DNA from: an uncultured Prevotellaceae bacterium
GTDB taxonomy: Bacteria; Bacteroidota; Bacteroidia; Bacteroidales; Bacteroidaceae
Direction: 5' to 3'
Assembly (NCBI GenBank): GCA_946408305.1
Contig: CAMJRQ010000026.1
Location: forward strand, 1 to 9,781
DNA: 9,781 nucleotides
The notes under the pieces are model-generated. The model was not told the origin of the DNA. It did no database searches and saw nothing but the letters and a program-made list of their open reading frames with translations. Every line of letters begins with the position of its first letter. The stretch's first letter is position 1. The position numbers and the translations under genes were made by a program. Of the stretch, positions 8,056 through 9,781 are shown piece by piece.

Positions 8056-8240
8056 GGACGCTGAAGGCGTCCACCTATCGGTAACCGAGGGTACGAGTGA
8101 AACGAGCACCCTCGGATAGAAGACGAGAAAGAAGTCCCCGACCCTGAAGGGGTCGTTTACCATTTGGGGCACTTGTTCTCCGGGGGTGCTCGCAAGCGAG
8201 TACCCCCGGTTACCGAAAGGGAGACCGCCTTTAGCGGTCT
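8056..8240. repeat. Composite cluster of five hairpins with 16-bp inverted termini
   Basis: Five stem-loops follow each other. GGACGC-TGAAG-GCGTCC spans 8056-8072. CCGAGGGT/ACCCTCGG spans 8085-8115. GACCC-TGAAG-GGGTC spans 8140-8154. A 14-bp stem with one wobble pair has arms 8180-8193 and 8196-8209. AGACCGC-CTTTA-GCGGTCT spans 8222-8240. The second and fourth hairpins are embedded in a larger inverted repeat: 8079-8094 matches the reverse complement of 8200-8215 at 15 of 16 bases (CGGTAACCGAGGGTAC). The last hairpin read on the other strand has loop TAAAG, so it resembles an inverted copy of the TGAAG hairpins. The layout recalls REP/BIME-type clusters. No coding sequence is seen. Confidence 0.5.
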
Positions 8241-8249
8241 TTCGCAGAT

Positions 8250-8285
8250 AAGCCTCCTAATCGTAGGATTTCACATTTGAGGCTT
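8250..8285. other. Nested hairpin in the intergenic region
   Basis: AAGCCTC (8250-8256) pairs with GAGGCTT (8279-8285). An alternative small hairpin TCCTA-ATCG-TAGGA lies at 8255-8268; the two overlap at their 5' side and compete. The following 8286-8345 stretch is AT-richer and shows nothing recognisable. Confidence 0.5.
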
Positions 8286-8346
8286 CAGCAAAGGAATCCT
8301 GTACCTAAGAAGAGAATTATCCCCAGACACCAATAAATCTAAGCCT

Positions 8347-8382
8347 GCAGCGAAAAGATCCTTCGCTTCGCTCTGGATGACA
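8347..8382. repeat. Second, degenerate GGATGACA repeat copy
   Basis: A purine/GC mix containing CCTTCGCTTCGCTC ends in GGATGACA (8375-8382), the same terminal octamer as at 8043-8050. It looks like a decayed relative of the repeat at 8007-8050. No TGTCATTC left end is present. Confidence 0.5.
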
Positions 8383-8392
8383 GCCACGTGCT

Positions 8393-8510
8393 CCCCGCCC
8401 CTATGAGGGGAGGGGTGGAGCGAAGCGGAGGGGTGGGGTAAACGCCCAGCCGGTTTCGAGCCTGCGGAGTGCGTTCCCCACCCCTACCCCTCCCCACGCG
8501 TGGGGAGGGG
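8393..8510. repeat. Pair of inverted GC-rich (CCCC/GGGG) palindromic repeats
   Basis: The left hairpin has arms 8393-8401 and 8407-8415 (CCCCGCCCC/GGGGAGGGG, one mismatch, loop TATGA). The right hairpin, 8487-8510, is a perfect 24-bp palindrome with arms CCCCTCCCC/GGGGAGGGG around ACGCGT. Between them AGGGGTGGGGTAAACGC (8429-8445) is mirrored by GCGTTCCCCACCCCT (8471-8485), so the two halves form one inverted pair around a spacer at 8446-8470. This is probably a dispersed intergenic repeat; no ORF is supported. Confidence 0.5.
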
Positions 8511-8618
8511 AGTCAGTTACAACAAGCCACCATAGAACATCCTTTCCGTGGGATGCCATCGCGCAAGTGCTCCCCTCGGAGAGGGCAACACGTTAATAGG
8601 GCCGACACGAGAGGAAAC

Positions 8619-8652
8619 AAAAAAACCGCCCCATCCTTCGCGGACAGAGCGG
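8619..8652 (-). terminator. Rho-independent terminator of the rpoA-rplQ operon
   Basis: Read on the minus strand, CCGCTCT-G-TCC, loop GCGAA, GGA-T-GGGGCGG forms an 11-bp stem (8652-8626, three G-T wobble pairs). It is followed at once by seven T (8625-8619), 31 nt after the rplQ stop. This is a classical intrinsic terminator for the ribosomal-protein operon entering from the right. Confidence 0.5.
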
Positions 8653-8683
8653 CAACATTATTGCATTCTTTTGATTAGTATGG

Positions 8684-9175
8684 TTACTCAGCCTTCTCGG
8701 CAGGAGCTTCTTCTGCCGTGGTTTCTGCTGCAGGAGCCTCGGCTGCGGGGGCCTCGGCTGCCTTCTTCGAAGAACGGCGCGTGCGTTTGGCTTTCTTGGG
8801 AGCCTTGGCCATGTTCTCGTCGAAGTCTACGAGTTCGATGAAGCACATGGGGGCAGCATCGCTGGGACGGAAGCCCGTCTTGATGATGCGGGTGTAGCCG
8901 CCGGGACGGTCGCCCACCTTCTGTGCGATGGTGGTGAAGAGCTCGGTGACGGCCTGCTTGTCCTGAAGATAGCTGAAGACGACACGGCGCGAATTGGTGG
9001 TGTCCTCCTTCGATTTGGTAATCAGCGGCTCGGCATACTTCTTCAATGCCTTAGCCTTGGCCAAAGTCGTAGTGATTCTTTTGTGCATGAACAGGGAGAT
9101 GGTCATGTTGGCCAGCATGGCGTGCCTGTGGGATGCAGTACGACCCAGATGGTTGAATTTCTTGTTATGTCTCAT
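8684..9175 (-). CDS. rplQ: 50S ribosomal protein L17
   Basis: A 163-aa protein of the large ribosomal subunit. The core (1-120) has the L17 pattern [20 protein letters not shown], then [31 protein letters not shown], and [28 protein letters not shown]. After about residue 122 comes a basic stretch ([12 protein letters not shown]) and then an Ala/Glu/Pro low-complexity acidic tail to residue 163; E. coli L17 ends at 127 and such extensions are usual in Bacteroidota. The start lies 6 nt after the rpoA stop with an A-rich leader and no Shine-Dalgarno, as is normal for this phylum. It is the last gene of the operon; a strong terminator follows. Confidence 0.5.
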   Translation of the reverse strand: MRHNKKFNHLGRTASHRHAMLANMTISLFMHKRITTTLAKAKALKKYAEPLITKSKEDTTNSRRVVFSYLQDKQAVTELFTTIAQKVGDRPGGYTRIIKTGFRPSDAAPMCFIELVDFDENMAKAPKKAKRTRRSSKKAAEAPAAEAPAAETTAEEAPAEKAE

Positions 9176-9181
9176 TTTTGT

Positions 9182-9781
9182 TTATTCTTTATCTAACTTA
9201 TACTTAGTGATGTCAGTTCCAAACGACAGATTCAGACCCTCGAGCAAATCATCAAGCTCCGTGAGCGATTTCTTGCCGAAGTTGCGGAACTTCAGGAGGT
9301 CAGTCTTGTTGTACTGGACGAGGTCGCCCAGAGTCTCTACGTTGGCAGCCTTCAGGCAGTTGAGGGCGCGTACGGAGAGATCCATATCCACAAGCTTGGT
9401 CTTCAGAAGCTGGCGCATGTGGAGCACTTCCTCGTCAAACTCCTCATTGCCGTCCACATCGCTGTTCTCGAGCGTGATTTTCTCGTCGGAGAAGAGCATG
9501 AAGTGGTGGATGAGGATGCGGGCAGCCTCCTTCAAGGCATCCTTCGGGTGAATGGAACCATCCGTGGTGATTTCAAGCACGAGTTTCTCATAGTCGGTCT
9601 TCTGCTCTACGCGGAAGTTCTCGACCGAGTACTTGACATTACGGATAGGAGTGTAAATTGAATCAATAGGCAGCACGTTCACATCGGTACAGTAGGCACG
9701 GTTCTCCTCGGCGGGGACGTAACCACGACCTTTGTTCACGCTGATCTCAATCTGCATCGTTGCTTTGGCATCTAAATGGCA
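9182..9781 (-). CDS. rpoA: DNA-directed RNA polymerase subunit alpha, 5'-truncated by window edge
   Basis: The C-terminal 199 residues of RNA polymerase alpha. The frame runs to the window edge (CHLDAKAT before the ATG at 9757, which is internal), and full-length alpha is about 330 aa. Visible are the end of the N-terminal assembly domain ([49 protein letters not shown]), an acidic linker (about 104-118), and the alpha-CTD with DNA/activator contacts conserved. [19 protein letters not shown] carries the equivalents of E. coli Arg265, Asn268, Cys269 and Lys271, and [15 protein letters not shown] those of Gly296, Lys298, Ser299 and Glu302. Followed by rplQ after 6 nt, the usual bacterial order. 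Confidence 0.5.
   Translation of the reverse strand, partial: CHLDAKATMQIEISVNKGRGYVPAEENRAYCTDVNVLPIDSIYTPIRNVKYSVENFRVEQKTDYEKLVLEITTDGSIHPKDALKEAARILIHHFMLFSDEKITLENSDVDGNEEFDEEVLHMRQLLKTKLVDMDLSVRALNCLKAANVETLGDLVQYNKTDLLKFRNFGKKSLTELDDLLEGLNLSFGTDITKYKLDKE

Noticed and set aside
7882..8172. N-terminal extension of the adaptor gene to 8172
   Set aside because: It would place the lipoprotein signal 97 residues inside the protein and run through the promoter box and the repeat cluster; the ATG at 7881 fits the family.
8056..8240. CRISPR array
   Set aside because: The hairpins differ in sequence and spacing; there are no regular identical repeats with unique spacers, and no cas genes.
7882..8683. 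tRNA, RNase P, tmRNA or riboswitch in the large gene-free gap
   Set aside because: I looked for cloverleaf arms and conserved cores of these RNAs and saw none; all the structure present is repeat-type hairpins plus one terminator.
8469..8841. Small + strand ORFs between the efflux operon and rplQ
   Set aside because: They run through palindromic repeats, the terminator and the antisense of rplQ; no ribosome binding site or recognisable sequence.

Overview
The window looks like a piece of a Bacteroidota chromosome, most likely a GC-rich Prevotellaceae-type member of the Bacteroidales. The support is: the core order rpoA then rplQ with an Ala/Glu/Pro-rich L17 tail, promoters of the TTG-N20-TAnnTTTG type, weak or A-rich ribosome binding sites, a large GH2 glycosidase of the kind found in polysaccharide-utilisation loci, and an MFP-RND-OMF efflux operon in the order common in this phylum. 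The genus is inferred, not shown.

Layout from left to right. (1) 3-1685 (+): the 3' part of a glycoside hydrolase family 2 gene, cut by the window edge. (2) 1686-1949: a spacer with three 22-nt tandem repeats inside a near-perfect 27/25-nt inverted repeat, then a small G/C hairpin and a good Bacteroidota promoter. (3) 1950-2396 (+): a short secreted RlpA-like double-psi beta-barrel protein whose 3' end overlaps the converging efflux operon by 80 bp. (4) 7881-2317 (-): a tightly packed three-gene tripartite efflux operon, with lipoprotein adaptor, RND pump and TolC-type outer-membrane channel; the first junction is a 4-nt overlap and the second a 4-nt gap. (5) 7882-8683: about 800 bp without a gene, filled with nested inverted repeats, GC-rich palindromes and degenerate TGTCATTC/GGATGACA repeats, ending in the rho-independent terminator of the ribosomal operon. 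(6) 9781-8684 (-): the 3' end of the ribosomal-protein/RNA polymerase operon, rpoA (partial) and rplQ.

The three efflux proteins should form one envelope-spanning machine: inner-membrane proton-driven pump, periplasmic adaptor anchored by lipid, and outer-membrane duct. No regulator gene lies beside them, and the substrate cannot be told from sequence. The GH2 enzyme belongs to a locus mostly outside the window. I see no convincing new multi-gene system here. The items most worth a second look are the repeat structures at 1693-1785 and 8056-8240, and the RlpA-like protein, which lacks acidic residues expected in its active site.
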